The translations under genes were made by a program, and so were the position numbers. Below are positions 35,729 to 45,721 of a DNA stretch of 64,000 nt, one piece after another (positions within the stretch are counted from its first letter, which is position 1; every line of letters starts with the position of its first letter). Under the pieces are notes generated by a model. It saw only the letters and a list, made by a program, of their open reading frames with translations. It made no database searches and was not told the DNA's origin. The DNA is from Flagellimonas onchidii (GTDB lineage: Bacteria; Bacteroidota; Bacteroidia; Flavobacteriales; Flavobacteriaceae): NCBI RefSeq assembly GCF_004804315.1, contig NZ_SRXX01000004.1:1-64000 (forward strand), in the 5' to 3' direction.

Positions 35729-35736
35729 TATATTTA
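35729..35736 (+). promoter_or_regulatory. -7-like element of the hydroxylase gene
   Basis: TATATTTA differs from TAnnTTTG at one position. ATG follows at 35760. Confidence 0.4.
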
Positions 35737-35759
35737 CAGGAAGTTATTATGGTATTTTC

Positions 35760-37526
35760 ATGAAAAAGAGTGCGTACGAAAGCAATCCCATTTTAGATAA
35801 ACTGCCCAAACATTTAAAACAGTTTATCAAACCGCAGAATTATGAAGACTATTCAGCCATTGACCAGGCGGTTTGGCGTTATGTAATGCGTAAAAATGTG
35901 GATTACTTAAGTAAAGTGGCACATCAATCTTATGTAGAAGGATTGGAACAGACCGGAATTTCCATTGACCATATTCCCAATATGTACGGCATGAACCGCA
36001 TTTTAAAGGAAATTGGCTGGGCGGCCGTGGCCGTGGATGGTTTTATTCCTCCTTCCGCTTTTATGGAATTTCAGGCGTACAATGTTTTGGTGATTGCTTC
36101 GGATATACGACAATTGGAAAATATTGAATATACTCCAGCACCTGACATCATTCATGAAGGAGCAGGCCACGCTCCCATTATCGCCAATCCCGAATATGCC
36201 GAATATTTAAGAAGGTTTGGGGAAATTGGAAGCAAAGCCATTTCCAGTGCCAAGGATTATGAGCTTTATGAGGCCGTTCGACATCTTTCCATCATCAAGG
36301 AAGCACATGGTACCTCTCAAGAAGAAATTGACACGGCTGAAAAACACATAGAACATTTACAAGAAAATATGGGCGAACCCAGTGAGATGGCCCTTATTCG
36401 AAATCTACATTGGTGGACGGTGGAATATGGTCTTATAGGTACTGTTGATAACCCAAAAATTTACGGAGCCGGTTTGCTTTCATCCATTGGAGAGAGTAAA
36501 TGGTGCATGAAAAAAGAAGTGGTCAAACTTCCTTATACCATAGAGGCTGCTCGTCAATCCTTTGACATTACCAAACCGCAGCCACAGCTTTTTGTAACTC
36601 CTGATTTTGCATTTTTAAGTCAAGTTTTGGAAGATTTTGCCAACACCATGGCCCTACGGACAGGGGGGCTTTCCGGAATTCAAAAATTGGTTGACTCCAA
36701 GGCTTTGGGAAGCATCGAGCTCAGCACAGGACTACAGGTTTCGGGGCAATTTCATAGGGTAATAGCCCATCAGAACAAACCCATATATTTCCAAACCGTA
36801 GGGCCAACTGCCTTGGCCTATCGCGAGAAAGAACTGGTCGGACATAGTACCCAACACCATTTAGAAGGTTTTGGCTCACCGGTCGGAAAGTTAAAAGGAA
36901 TCAATCTGGCCATAGAAGACATGGGGCCAAGAGATTTAAAAGCTTACAAAATTTATGAAGGAGAGCAGGTTTCGCTCGAGTTTGAAGGTGGCGTAAAAAT
37001 CGAAGGCACCATTATTACCGGGACTCGCAATCTCCAAGGAAAAATTCTATTAATCACTTTCAGGGATTGCACGGTAACATATGATGGCACCATGTTATTT
37101 TTACCAGATTGGGGACTCTATCATATGGCTGTCGGCCAGGAGGTAGTCTCAGCCTTCAATGGCCCTGCCGATTTGAACAGTTTTAACCTCATCACCCATG
37201 AACTGTCTGAAACTACCATAAAACCAGAAAAAAGTGCTTCTCGCAAGCAATTGGAGATGTTCTATCAACAAATAAGGGATTTTAGAGAAGGCACCAACAC
37301 TACTACTTCCCGAAATAAGGTTTTCAACGAGTTACAAAAAAACTATCCCGAAGATTGGCTGCTATCAGTAGAACTTTATGAATTGGCCAAAAAAAGCAAC
37401 GATGCAGGGTTTCAACAAGAAATTAGGGCGCATCTAGAAACTGTGAAGCAAAACAATCCTAAAGCGGGGCATTTGATTGATGATGGAATTGAGTTAATCG
37501 AGACGAACTTTGCCAAGGCTCTTTAA
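35760..37526 (+). CDS. Aromatic amino acid hydroxylase, long type
   Basis: 588 residues. The N-terminal half is a phenylalanine/tyrosine hydroxylase-like domain: HEGAGHAP (His132, His137) and WWTVEYGLIG (Glu222) are the three iron ligands expected of the fold, with a pterin site nearby. Bacterial PheH is normally 260-300 residues; here about 290 more follow with beta-rich segments (EGGVKIEGTIITGTRNLQGK) and a helical end. This long form is typical of Flavobacteriia. Divergent from an Lrp-like regulator. It ends in a 33-base convergent overlap with the DUF4230 gene. Substrate: Phe or Tyr, not decidable. Confidence 0.9.
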   Translation: MKKSAYESNPILDKLPKHLKQFIKPQNYEDYSAIDQAVWRYVMRKNVDYLSKVAHQSYVEGLEQTGISIDHIPNMYGMNRILKEIGWAAVAVDGFIPPSAFMEFQAYNVLVIASDIRQLENIEYTPAPDIIHEGAGHAPIIANPEYAEYLRRFGEIGSKAISSAKDYELYEAVRHLSIIKEAHGTSQEEIDTAEKHIEHLQENMGEPSEMALIRNLHWWTVEYGLIGTVDNPKIYGAGLLSSIGESKWCMKKEVVKLPYTIEAARQSFDITKPQPQLFVTPDFAFLSQVLEDFANTMALRTGGLSGIQKLVDSKALGSIELSTGLQVSGQFHRVIAHQNKPIYFQTVGPTALAYREKELVGHSTQHHLEGFGSPVGKLKGINLAIEDMGPRDLKAYKIYEGEQVSLEFEGGVKIEGTIITGTRNLQGKILLITFRDCTVTYDGTMLFLPDWGLYHMAVGQEVVSAFNGPADLNSFNLITHELSETTIKPEKSASRKQLEMFYQQIRDFREGTNTTTSRNKVFNELQKNYPEDWLLSVELYELAKKSNDAGFQQEIRAHLETVKQNNPKAGHLIDDGIELIETNFAKAL

Positions 37527-38120
37527 TTCATCTAAGGAATTGATACTTTTTTCGTGGTATTCCAATGTCCAGCCTAGTGAGTTTGACAGCACATAGATTC
37601 GTGATAGTTCACTCAACAATCGGTTCTGGGCATTAGTCTTTAAAGAGGAAGCTTCAATTTTTTTCATGAGAGATTGTTTCACATTCTCCTTGATGGCATT
37701 ATAATCCTCTGCATTAAAAGGGTTAAGGTAATCTGCAGAAACATCGTAATACTCAAAATCAGGGTTTATCTTAATCTCTGGTTCGGGAATCGATAAAATA
37801 CGTATCGTTTTTTGTCTCTCATCAAGTTCAATTTTGATTTTACTCAAATCATAGGAAATTGATGCTTCCGCATTTACGACCACCAAAGCTTTTTTATCGG
37901 CTGTAATCAAAGTCCCAAAAAGTTCTTTGGAATCCGCATAATTGTACACTTCTGCAAAATGACCTTCTGTCACCACAAGCTTGGACACATTTTTTAGTTC
38001 TTGTTGAATCAGCACCGAACTCTCTTTTAGTATCGCTTCTTCTTTTTGGTGGTTTTCACAGGACTTATAAATCAAAATGGAAGCTAAAGCAATGACTGCA
38101 CCGACAAGGACTCTTTTCAT
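37494..38120 (-). CDS. DUF4230 membrane-anchored protein
   Basis: 208 residues with an N-terminal hydrophobic anchor (about 4-20, VLVGAVIALASILIYKSC) and a DUF4230 body (LVVTEGHFAEVYNYADS near 50-67). Function unknown; it is common in bacteria and often lies near envelope genes. The last 33 bases overlap the 3' end of the hydroxylase on the other strand, so one of the two genes may use its neighbour's sequence as 3' end. Confidence 0.88.
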   Translation of the reverse strand: MKRVLVGAVIALASILIYKSCENHQKEEAILKESSVLIQQELKNVSKLVVTEGHFAEVYNYADSKELFGTLITADKKALVVVNAEASISYDLSKIKIELDERQKTIRILSIPEPEIKINPDFEYYDVSADYLNPFNAEDYNAIKENVKQSLMKKIEASSLKTNAQNRLLSELSRIYVLSNSLGWTLEYHEKSINSLDELKSLGKVRLD

Positions 38121-38177
38121 GGTGATAAGGTTTAACTACGGAAATATACAAGATTCCGTTTGATCACTTTGCTATTT

Positions 38178-40022
38178 TTAGACTGGAATCCTTATACTGA
38201 TTTTTGTCCCGGCTGCATTTTTATGTTGGTCTTTCTTATCTACAATTTGAATCATGTTTTCATCCGCTTCCCCTGTGAGGGTTTTAAAACGCTGCATGGT
38301 TACCTGCATACCCCTTGATTTTTTATTTTTCCGAGTACTTCTTTTTAGAGCTGCCTGTCTTCCTATTCCATTATCCTCAATTTCACATAGTACATAGTCC
38401 CCATCATCTTTGAAGGACAAGGAAAGCATTTTTTCACTTCCTTGTTTGGGCAGGAGCCCATGCAGTATGGCATTTTCGACAAAAGGTTGGACAATCATGG
38501 AAGGAAATTCTGTCATTTCCGGTTCGATAGATTCATCCACAATTATGCTGTAATCGAATGCGTTGTCAAAACGAAGGGATTCCAACTCCAAATAATCATT
38601 GAGCATTTTAATCTCATCTGACAACATGATTTTGGTCTCAATAGAGCTTTCCAGAACGTTTCTGGTTAATCGACTAAATCTTGAAAGATATCGAAGCGCT
38701 GATTTTTTATCATTTCTTGTAATCAGGTTTTGAATCGAGTTTAAGGAGTTGAATATAAAATGAGGATTCATTTGGGCCCGTAAAGCTTTGGTTTTGTTTA
38801 TATGGGCCTCTCGTTGAAACTGAAGTCGTTCTTTATATTCAGTCTGTATTTTAAAAGTAAGTCCGGCGGCAAAAATCAGTATATCCAAGCTGGAGCCGGC
38901 CAACATTAAATACCCATTTCTAGAAAACAAAAATCCCAAAGCCCCCATCATATAACAAAAGGAACCTGCCACAATAAAACAGGCCAAATTGTTCTTCCGC
39001 ACCTTCAATAAATAGATCATAGCCCCCAAGCCGAACACTGACATAATCAAGCGCTGAAAATGCAACAGATAAATATGCTCCAAAAAGTACTTGTTTAACA
39101 AGAACAGAACATCCAGAATAGTTACCGCAACCAACATCCAAGCTATCTTTTTTATGACCCAATGTAACCTTGGGTATAGATTTTTAGTATTGAGGTAATA
39201 CATCACAAAAAGAACATAGCTAAGGTTGATCAACATCTGCATCTGTTGAAAAAAGGTGTAGCTGGTGAGATTAAAACTGGGAAGTAGCATTACATACAAT
39301 CTGGAAACATAAGGCCCCAAATAAAGAAACAAGCACAATACATAAAAGCAGTAAAACAAAAATTCCATCCGTTTGGAGTACACAAAAAACATCAACATCA
39401 TCAAAAACATGATAATGCATACCCCGGCAAATAGAAAGGAAGGAACCACAAACTTTAAATCTTCCAAGCTATAAAACTTCTTGGCCAGCCCATCCTGGAG
39501 GTGAGATCGATAACTCATCTTCCACTGGGCAATTTTTTCCATATCCACAACACTTCTGACCTTTAGGTAAACGTATTGATCGTAAAAAAGCCGATCGCTC
39601 TTAAATGGAACCCCATGACTATAGCTTATACTTCCCTCATTGGGTATATCCTCAAACCAACCAAACCTTATTTTTGCTATGGCTCCATCCCCATCCTGAT
39701 AAAGCGTACCGTAATCAAAAAGTGATGGGGTCAACACCCATAAAGAGTCCTGTTTCAGCCTATGAAGCTCTGAAGTAAAATCTATCCTTATCCAATAAAT
39801 ATCATCTGGATGTGTTCTTTCGTCTACATAATCATCAGGACTTTTAAAATCATATCGATTCTGTAAAACATCCTTTATTGTGAGCGTTTCATCGGATGTT
39901 TTAAATACGGTGAATTCTAAATCTAAGCCTTCTGTGCTAAGGATATTTTGTGCAGCGATCACCAGCTGACAACTCAAAACCAAAACGATTGTCAAAAGTA
40001 GGCTCAATATGGGCTTTGCCAT
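38178..40022 (-). CDS. 7TMR-DISM sensor histidine kinase (LytS-type)
   Basis: 614 residues: signal peptide (about 1-23), an extracellular 7TMR-DISMED2-like beta domain (about 28-165), about seven transmembrane helices (about 190-390), and a His_kinase/HATPase end. The phospho-acceptor His421 is in MNPHFIFNSLNSIQ; the ATPase part keeps the N box (FVENAILHGL), G1 (EDNGIGR), and a GT box (AGTKISI). It looks fully active. Such kinases usually work with LytTR response regulators, and none lies in this window. Its start overlaps the upstream gene's stop (TAATG). Confidence 0.94.
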   Translation of the reverse strand: MAKPILSLLLTIVLVLSCQLVIAAQNILSTEGLDLEFTVFKTSDETLTIKDVLQNRYDFKSPDDYVDERTHPDDIYWIRIDFTSELHRLKQDSLWVLTPSLFDYGTLYQDGDGAIAKIRFGWFEDIPNEGSISYSHGVPFKSDRLFYDQYVYLKVRSVVDMEKIAQWKMSYRSHLQDGLAKKFYSLEDLKFVVPSFLFAGVCIIMFLMMLMFFVYSKRMEFLFYCFYVLCLFLYLGPYVSRLYVMLLPSFNLTSYTFFQQMQMLINLSYVLFVMYYLNTKNLYPRLHWVIKKIAWMLVAVTILDVLFLLNKYFLEHIYLLHFQRLIMSVFGLGAMIYLLKVRKNNLACFIVAGSFCYMMGALGFLFSRNGYLMLAGSSLDILIFAAGLTFKIQTEYKERLQFQREAHINKTKALRAQMNPHFIFNSLNSIQNLITRNDKKSALRYLSRFSRLTRNVLESSIETKIMLSDEIKMLNDYLELESLRFDNAFDYSIIVDESIEPEMTEFPSMIVQPFVENAILHGLLPKQGSEKMLSLSFKDDGDYVLCEIEDNGIGRQAALKRSTRKNKKSRGMQVTMQRFKTLTGEADENMIQIVDKKDQHKNAAGTKISIRIPV

Positions 40023-41224
40023 TATTCATATAGATTGGGAAGTTTTAGGGTTATGCTTACGCCTTTTTTGTCTTGCCTATCAACAAATGCTATCCTCTTT
40101 TCAATATTATAGTCCTTTATAGCATTCAACAGTTTAATCTGGTCCTGCCAACCAAGTATTTGATCTCGATACTCAGGAGTGTAATCCATATCTTTTAAGA
40201 TGGAATAGCTATAGGAGAGCATTACAAAAACATGTTTACCGCTGACTTTAAAGCTAACTTCAAAGTTTTGATCCTTGTATTGATTATAAGCGCCCTGTTC
40301 TATGATATTCTCGAAAAGGGTATGGATAACAAAAGGAGGGACCATTGCATCTTCCAATCTGTTTTCGTTTTCAATACTGATATCATATTCAAGCTGCTCA
40401 ACATACCTAAGCTTTTGAAGCTTCAAGTACCATTTCAGCATACTAATCTCTTCAGAAACATGCACTTTATCCGAATCTATGTGTTTTAAATGAAAGCGCA
40501 CCAACTTGCTAAACCCCGAAAGATAATCCAATGCCGACTTTTTAGCTTCAGAGGTAATAAAATATTGAATGGAGTTAAGCGCATTGAAAACAAAGTGCGG
40601 ATTAAGTTGTGAGTTTAGGGCCTTAAACCTTAGCTCCATCATTTCTTCTTTTAGTTTAAGGAGTTTTTCCTGTTTTTCAACCAGTTCTTTATGGTCCCTA
40701 ACCCCCTTGATTTTCACTGCGCAAATTGAGGACATGATCAGTAACATACGCAAATGATGCTCCGAAAAGAAGTTTTTTTCGTGGTGTTCGCAATCAATAA
40801 TACCAATTACATTGCCATCGATAATTATGGGAACACACACTTCGGAATACCTGAACTCGTCATCCATCCGATAACGCTCATCTTTCGAAGTGTCGTGCAA
40901 AAGTTCAGCAATTCCCGATTGCGCAACATGGCCCACAATACCAAAACCCAAAGGACGCTCAACAGGCTCATATATTTCAAAATCTTTCGGGTTTTTCGGC
41001 CCATAGGCTGCCTTTTGTATCATCACATCCCTATCTCCATCTAACAGATAAACCACACAGTCAATAAAACCCAATTTGGAAATACAATTTTTCGCCAAAT
41101 CCCACAAAATCTCGTCTTCATCATCAATACCAAGAAGGGACTCGGAAAAATACATTAAGACATCAGCAAACTTTATCTCATCTTTTTCGGGGAACAACCG
41201 CGAATTCTGAGTAATCTTTGCCAT
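40022..41224 (-). CDS. GAF-domain LytS-type kinase with degenerate ATPase
   Basis: 400 residues: a GAF domain (about 30-180; IAELLHDTSKDERYRMDDEF), a short coiled-coil, and a His_kinase domain with His210 in QLNPHFVFNALNSI. The ATPase domain is worn down: the N box is HTLFENIIEQG, the G1 motif DNGxG is replaced by SYSYSIL, and no GT box is seen. It is therefore likely a non-catalytic partner. Its stop overlaps the intact 7TM kinase's start by 1 base, so both are made together. A heterodimer with the downstream kinase is my inference. Confidence 0.88.
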   Translation of the reverse strand: MAKITQNSRLFPEKDEIKFADVLMYFSESLLGIDDEDEILWDLAKNCISKLGFIDCVVYLLDGDRDVMIQKAAYGPKNPKDFEIYEPVERPLGFGIVGHVAQSGIAELLHDTSKDERYRMDDEFRYSEVCVPIIIDGNVIGIIDCEHHEKNFFSEHHLRMLLIMSSICAVKIKGVRDHKELVEKQEKLLKLKEEMMELRFKALNSQLNPHFVFNALNSIQYFITSEAKKSALDYLSGFSKLVRFHLKHIDSDKVHVSEEISMLKWYLKLQKLRYVEQLEYDISIENENRLEDAMVPPFVIHTLFENIIEQGAYNQYKDQNFEVSFKVSGKHVFVMLSYSYSILKDMDYTPEYRDQILGWQDQIKLLNAIKDYNIEKRIAFVDRQDKKGVSITLKLPNLYE

Positions 41225-41368
41225 AATTATTCCTTGAGGTTTTAAGCTTGTAATTTAGTGTTTTTCAAAAAATACCCTATGTAGATCTGACGTACACCCA
41301 TTTTGAATTGACCAATAAGGCGTTTCATCCAACCTATGAGGTTAATTCAACTTATTAATCAATTCCTT

Positions 41369-42322
41369 TTATCTAAATTTTATGAATGGATATTTTTCCT
41401 GAAAACGTTCAATTTTTGTTTCAAGTGATGTTTTGAATTTTTGATGTTCTTCAGAATTTGGGTTGAAGGGCCGATGCAATAGCCCTTTTTGAAGCTGGTC
41501 GACTTCAACCATAATTGGACAGGACTTCGGGGAAATCCATGTAGATGTGAATTTTTCCCAGATATAGTCAATCGCTAAATTATTAGGATGTACCATATCC
41601 TTACCATAAAAACGGTAGTCACGAAGCTCGTCCATCATAATTTCATAACTAGGAAAATACGAGGTAAGAGGGACGAAGTTAGAAGTAGTTTTATAAACAG
41701 AGGAAATCAAATGTGCCTTGCTGCGTTGGTTTTCCACAAAACCGTCTTTTAAATGACGAACAGGAGAAATAGTGAAAACTATTTGTGTCTTCTGGTTTAC
41801 CGACGTAATCAAATTGATCATTTTTTCAAGGCTTGACCGAATCTTTTCAACAATCAATAGCTCTTTTGAAAATTCTCTTTGGGGTACCTTATGGCAATTA
41901 GCAACGATTTTTTTGGTTTCATTATTTCGATATACCCATGCGGTACCCAACGTTATAATAATGTGAGTTGCATTCTCCAATGCTTCCCTCGTCTTCTCTA
42001 ACCCTTGGTTTAATTTTTCAAGCAGCTCGTTTTCCGACTCAGCGCTAACATCCGAATGCGTATCAAAACAATGCCAAATTCCTGCATGCTCAAAAATCTC
42101 TTCTTTTTTGTATATCTGGTTGGTAACGGCTCTTTCCACTAAATTTTCAATGGCAAGTGGATGGAACAAAATTCCAAAGGGGTTTTGGGTGGTTTGAAAC
42201 TTAAAATATTCTAATTTTCGGCCTATGTTTTCTACAAAACAAGAACCCAACAGCAATATTCTACTACCATAATCTATGGGTACACTTGACTTTTCTATCG
42301 ATACAATGGTCTGCAGTTTCAT
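41369..42322 (-). CDS. GSCFA-family protein
   Basis: 317 residues beginning with LGSCFVENIGRKLEYF (about 28-43), the GSCFA signature, and continuing with IITLGTAWVYRNNE and TISPVRHLKDG, the GDSL/SGNH-hydrolase-like pattern. The family is widespread in Bacteroidota and of unknown function; an esterase is possible. It lies 9 bases downstream of the DUF6090 gene, which itself follows alaS, so all three probably make one leftward transcript. Confidence 0.9.
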   Translation of the reverse strand: MKLQTIVSIEKSSVPIDYGSRILLLGSCFVENIGRKLEYFKFQTTQNPFGILFHPLAIENLVERAVTNQIYKKEEIFEHAGIWHCFDTHSDVSAESENELLEKLNQGLEKTREALENATHIIITLGTAWVYRNNETKKIVANCHKVPQREFSKELLIVEKIRSSLEKMINLITSVNQKTQIVFTISPVRHLKDGFVENQRSKAHLISSVYKTTSNFVPLTSYFPSYEIMMDELRDYRFYGKDMVHPNNLAIDYIWEKFTSTWISPKSCPIMVEVDQLQKGLLHRPFNPNSEEHQKFKTSLETKIERFQEKYPFIKFR

Positions 42323-42331
42323 TCTGATGGA

Positions 42332-42988
42332 TTACTCACAATTCTCTATATTCACAATCATATCTTTATATTGGGCTTCCAACTGGGCTTCCAATTGATC
42401 CATAAAACTCAAAACTCGAATCAGGTCATCAATTGATTTGTTCCCCAAGGCTTCGGTAGCCTTTTTAAGTTCTCCCTTTACTAGATCCTGTGTGTGATAC
42501 AGTCCTTGCAATTGATAAAGGCAGTCATAGCCAAATTCGTGAAATATTCCAGTGGACTTAGAGATTTCCCAGGCAATATTGCTCAAATCCGTAATTTCAA
42601 GATATACCTTGGTCAGACCTTTGTATTTGTACAATTGATTCCCAACTTTAGTCGAATCCATTTTCCTATAAAATTCCGGATAACGTCTAACAAAAATATT
42701 CATCATATCTGGGCTTAAAACCAAATCACCCTGCTTGTTCTCCAAGCTGTTGAGTTCGTCAAAAAAAGAAGGTATTTTTTGGTTTTTAAATCTGCTCTCT
42801 TCCAGTTGAGCTAAATTATTGCTCAATTCATCCTTTATCTTTAACAATGCTATTTCCTTATCCTTCTGAAGAGATTTCGAAGCATTCCAGTCGTTGAACC
42901 AAATAGCTAAATTAATCCCAATAAAAAGCAGCAATATTTCTCCGAAAATGTACTTCCAGTTGAACTTTTTTAATGAAAAGAATCGCAT
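42332..42988 (-). CDS. DUF6090-family membrane protein
   Basis: 218 residues with one N-terminal membrane helix (about 11-30, YIFGEILLLFIGINLAIWFN) and a long, helical, highly charged remainder. The pattern FGEILLLFIGINLAIWFNDW is the DUF6090 signature. Function unknown. It starts 3 bases after the alaS stop and is 9 bases ahead of the GSCFA gene. Confidence 0.87.
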   Translation of the reverse strand: MRFFSLKKFNWKYIFGEILLLFIGINLAIWFNDWNASKSLQKDKEIALLKIKDELSNNLAQLEESRFKNQKIPSFFDELNSLENKQGDLVLSPDMMNIFVRRYPEFYRKMDSTKVGNQLYKYKGLTKVYLEITDLSNIAWEISKSTGIFHEFGYDCLYQLQGLYHTQDLVKGELKKATEALGNKSIDDLIRVLSFMDQLEAQLEAQYKDMIVNIENCE

Positions 42989-42991
42989 ACC

Positions 42992-45616
42992 TTAGTCTGT
43001 TACGGCAACAAACCCCCGTGCATTACTTAATGCTTCGGGTATCCCATCTGGGTTCTTACCTCCTGCAGTCGCAAAGAAGGGTTGCCCTCCTCCTCCTCCT
43101 TGGATATATTTACCCAATTCACGAACTATGTTGCCTGCGTTTAATCCTCTGTTTGACGCCATTTCTTTTGAAATGTAACAGGATAATAGCGCTTTTCCAT
43201 CTTTTTCAGCACCGAGCAGTAAAAACAGATTGGAAATTTGTCCACCTATTTCAAAAGCCAAATCTTTGATTCCGGCCGCATCTAAGTCTACTTTTTTGGC
43301 CAAAAATTGAACTCCGTCGATTTCTTCCAGTTCGGCAATCAATTCGTTTTTAAGCCCTTTGGCCTTATCTTTCAACAATAGTTCAACCTGTTTTTTTAGG
43401 GCTGCGTTTTCTTCTTGCAAACCTTCAACAGCTTTCACCGGGTCTTGGGCTTTGTTCAACAAATCCTTAATCTCGAACAACATTCGGTTGTTCTTAAAAT
43501 AGAATTCCTTTACAGCATCGGAGGTAATGGCTTCAATTCGGCGAATCCCAGCCGCAACGGCACCTTCAGAAACTATTTTGAAATGCCATATTTCTGAGGT
43601 GTTCTTTACATGGGTTCCTCCACAAAGTTCAATCGAATGTCCAAAACGGACTGTTCGAACGGTATCTCCATATTTTTCTCCAAAAAGTGCCATAGCTCCC
43701 TGTGCCATAGCTTCTTCAATCGGAATATTTCGGTTTTCCTCAAAAGGCAGTTGCCCTTCTATACGAGCATTGACAAAGTTCTCTACATCCCGAAGCTCTT
43801 CCACTGTCAATTTTGCAAAATGCGAAAAATCGAATCGAAGATGTTTAGAGTGTACCGCTGAGCCTTTTTGTTCTACGTGCGGACCCAAAACTTCCCTTAG
43901 TGCTTGGTGAAGCAAATGTGTTGCGGTATGGTTACTGGCTGTACGTTGTCTTTGTTTTTTGTCAACAACCGCTTTAAAAGTATCGGAAACCTTTTTTGGA
44001 AGGTTACTAGAGAAATGAACAATTTCATTGTTCTCCCTTTTGGTGTCCAAAATATAGATTACATCTCCATTGGGAACCTCCAAATAGCCTTTATCACCAA
44101 CTTGTCCACCTCCTTCAGCATAGAATGGCGTCAAATTAAAAACCATTTGATACTGATCTCCTCCTTTTTTGCTGCTGACCTTACGATATTTCACCAGCTT
44201 CACATCAGCCTCAAGGCTATCGTACCCAATAAATTCCTGCTCCGAATCATCTAAAAGGATGGTCCAATCTTCTTTGGAAACTTCTGAAGCTGCGCGAGAT
44301 CGGTCTTTTTGAACCTTAAGCGCCTTTTCAAAACCTTTAATGTCCAGTTCATAGCCATTTTCTTCAAGAATCAACGCAGTAAGATCAATGGGAAAACCAA
44401 AAGTATCATACAATTCAAATGCCTTTTCACCGTCGATGGTTTTTCCTTTTGAAGATTTGATAACGGAATCCAACAATACCAACCCTTGCTCCAAGGTGCT
44501 TAAAAATGAGCTTTCTTCCTCTTTTACCACATTCTCAATCAATTGGTATTGTTCACGAAGCTCTGGAAAGGCCTTCCCCATAGTTTCTCCCAATACCTTC
44601 ACCAATCTGTAAATGAATGGTTTACTGGTTCCCAAAAAGGTGAATCCGTAGCGTATGGCTCTTCGTAAAATCCTTCGAATTACATAACCTGCTCCATTAT
44701 TGCTTGGTAATTGACCATCGGCAATAGAAAAGGCCACCGCCCTAATGTGGTCGGCAACTACTCGAATGGCAATATCCGTTTGCTCATCCTTTCCATATTT
44801 TTTACCCGTAATGGTCTCTATTTCTCGAATAAGTGGTGTGAAAACATCGGTATCATAGTTGGATTGTACTCCTTGAAGCACCATACACAGCCTCTCAAAA
44901 CCCATTCCAGTGTCCACATGTTTTTCTGGAAGGTTTTCCAACTCACCATTGGCTTTTCGGTTGTATTGCATAAAAACCAAGTTCCAAATTTCCACCACTT
45001 GTGGGTGATCTTGGTTTACCAATGATGCACCAGAGACTTTTGCCTTTTCTTCCTTAGAGCGAATATCAACATGGATTTCGGAACAAGGACCACAAGGGCC
45101 CTGATCACCCATTTCCCAGAAATTGTCCTTTTTGTTCCCCATGATGATCCGATCCTCAGGAATTATAGCCTTCCACAATTCAAAGGCTTCTTTATCCATT
45201 TCTAAATTGTCGGCGTCATCGCTACCTTCAAAAACAGAAACATACAAACTATCCTTATCTATTTTGTAGACCTTGGTCAACAGCTCCCAAGCCCATTGAA
45301 TTGCTTCTTTCTTAAAATAATCCCCAAAACTCCAGTTTCCCAGCATCTCGAACATGGTATGGTGGTAAGTATCCTTGCCCACCTCATCCAAATCATTGTG
45401 CTTACCACTTACACGTAGACACTTCTGAGTGTCGGAAACCCTTTTGGCAGACGGCACCGAATTCCCAAGAAAAAACTCCTTAAACTGGTTCATCCCTGCA
45501 TTGGTGAACATCAAGGTAGGATCATCTTTCATCACCATTGGTGCAGATGGAACGATCTTATGTTCCTTGCCTTTGAAAAAGTTTAAAAACTGCGCTCTGA
45601 CTTCTTTGGATGTCAT
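42992..45616 (-). CDS. alaS: Alanyl-tRNA synthetase
   Basis: Charges tRNA-Ala and edits mischarged Ser/Gly. 874 residues, normal length. Catalytic N-terminus with [20 protein letters not shown], the editing-domain zinc motifs NHTATHLLH and CGGTHV, and a C-terminal DHHA1 domain with the Gly-rich [16 protein letters not shown]. It is divergent from the M23 peptidase gene and transcribed with DUF6090 and GSCFA. Confidence 0.98.
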   Translation of the reverse strand: MTSKEVRAQFLNFFKGKEHKIVPSAPMVMKDDPTLMFTNAGMNQFKEFFLGNSVPSAKRVSDTQKCLRVSGKHNDLDEVGKDTYHHTMFEMLGNWSFGDYFKKEAIQWAWELLTKVYKIDKDSLYVSVFEGSDDADNLEMDKEAFELWKAIIPEDRIIMGNKKDNFWEMGDQGPCGPCSEIHVDIRSKEEKAKVSGASLVNQDHPQVVEIWNLVFMQYNRKANGELENLPEKHVDTGMGFERLCMVLQGVQSNYDTDVFTPLIREIETITGKKYGKDEQTDIAIRVVADHIRAVAFSIADGQLPSNNGAGYVIRRILRRAIRYGFTFLGTSKPFIYRLVKVLGETMGKAFPELREQYQLIENVVKEEESSFLSTLEQGLVLLDSVIKSSKGKTIDGEKAFELYDTFGFPIDLTALILEENGYELDIKGFEKALKVQKDRSRAASEVSKEDWTILLDDSEQEFIGYDSLEADVKLVKYRKVSSKKGGDQYQMVFNLTPFYAEGGGQVGDKGYLEVPNGDVIYILDTKRENNEIVHFSSNLPKKVSDTFKAVVDKKQRQRTASNHTATHLLHQALREVLGPHVEQKGSAVHSKHLRFDFSHFAKLTVEELRDVENFVNARIEGQLPFEENRNIPIEEAMAQGAMALFGEKYGDTVRTVRFGHSIELCGGTHVKNTSEIWHFKIVSEGAVAAGIRRIEAITSDAVKEFYFKNNRMLFEIKDLLNKAQDPVKAVEGLQEENAALKKQVELLLKDKAKGLKNELIAELEEIDGVQFLAKKVDLDAAGIKDLAFEIGGQISNLFLLLGAEKDGKALLSCYISKEMASNRGLNAGNIVRELGKYIQGGGGGQPFFATAGGKNPDGIPEALSNARGFVAVTD

Positions 45617-45666
45617 TGGATTTGCTAGGGTTATATTAAATTTAACAGTTTAAGCAAAACAATTTT

Positions 45667-45674
45667 TATATTTG
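45667..45674 (+). promoter_or_regulatory. -7 element of the M23 peptidase operon
   Basis: TATATTTG matches TAnnTTTG and lies 47 bases before the peptidase ATG. On the other side of the 105-bp gap lies the start of alaS. Confidence 0.55.
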
Positions 45675-45721
45675 CTTGTTCTGACTATACAGAATGCGCA
45701 AAAATAGGATAAAATCGCTTC

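Noticed and set aside
45617..45721. A T-box or other riboswitch in front of alaS or the M23 gene.
   Set aside because: The gap is only 105 bases, with a promoter and no T-box, specifier or known aptamer pattern.
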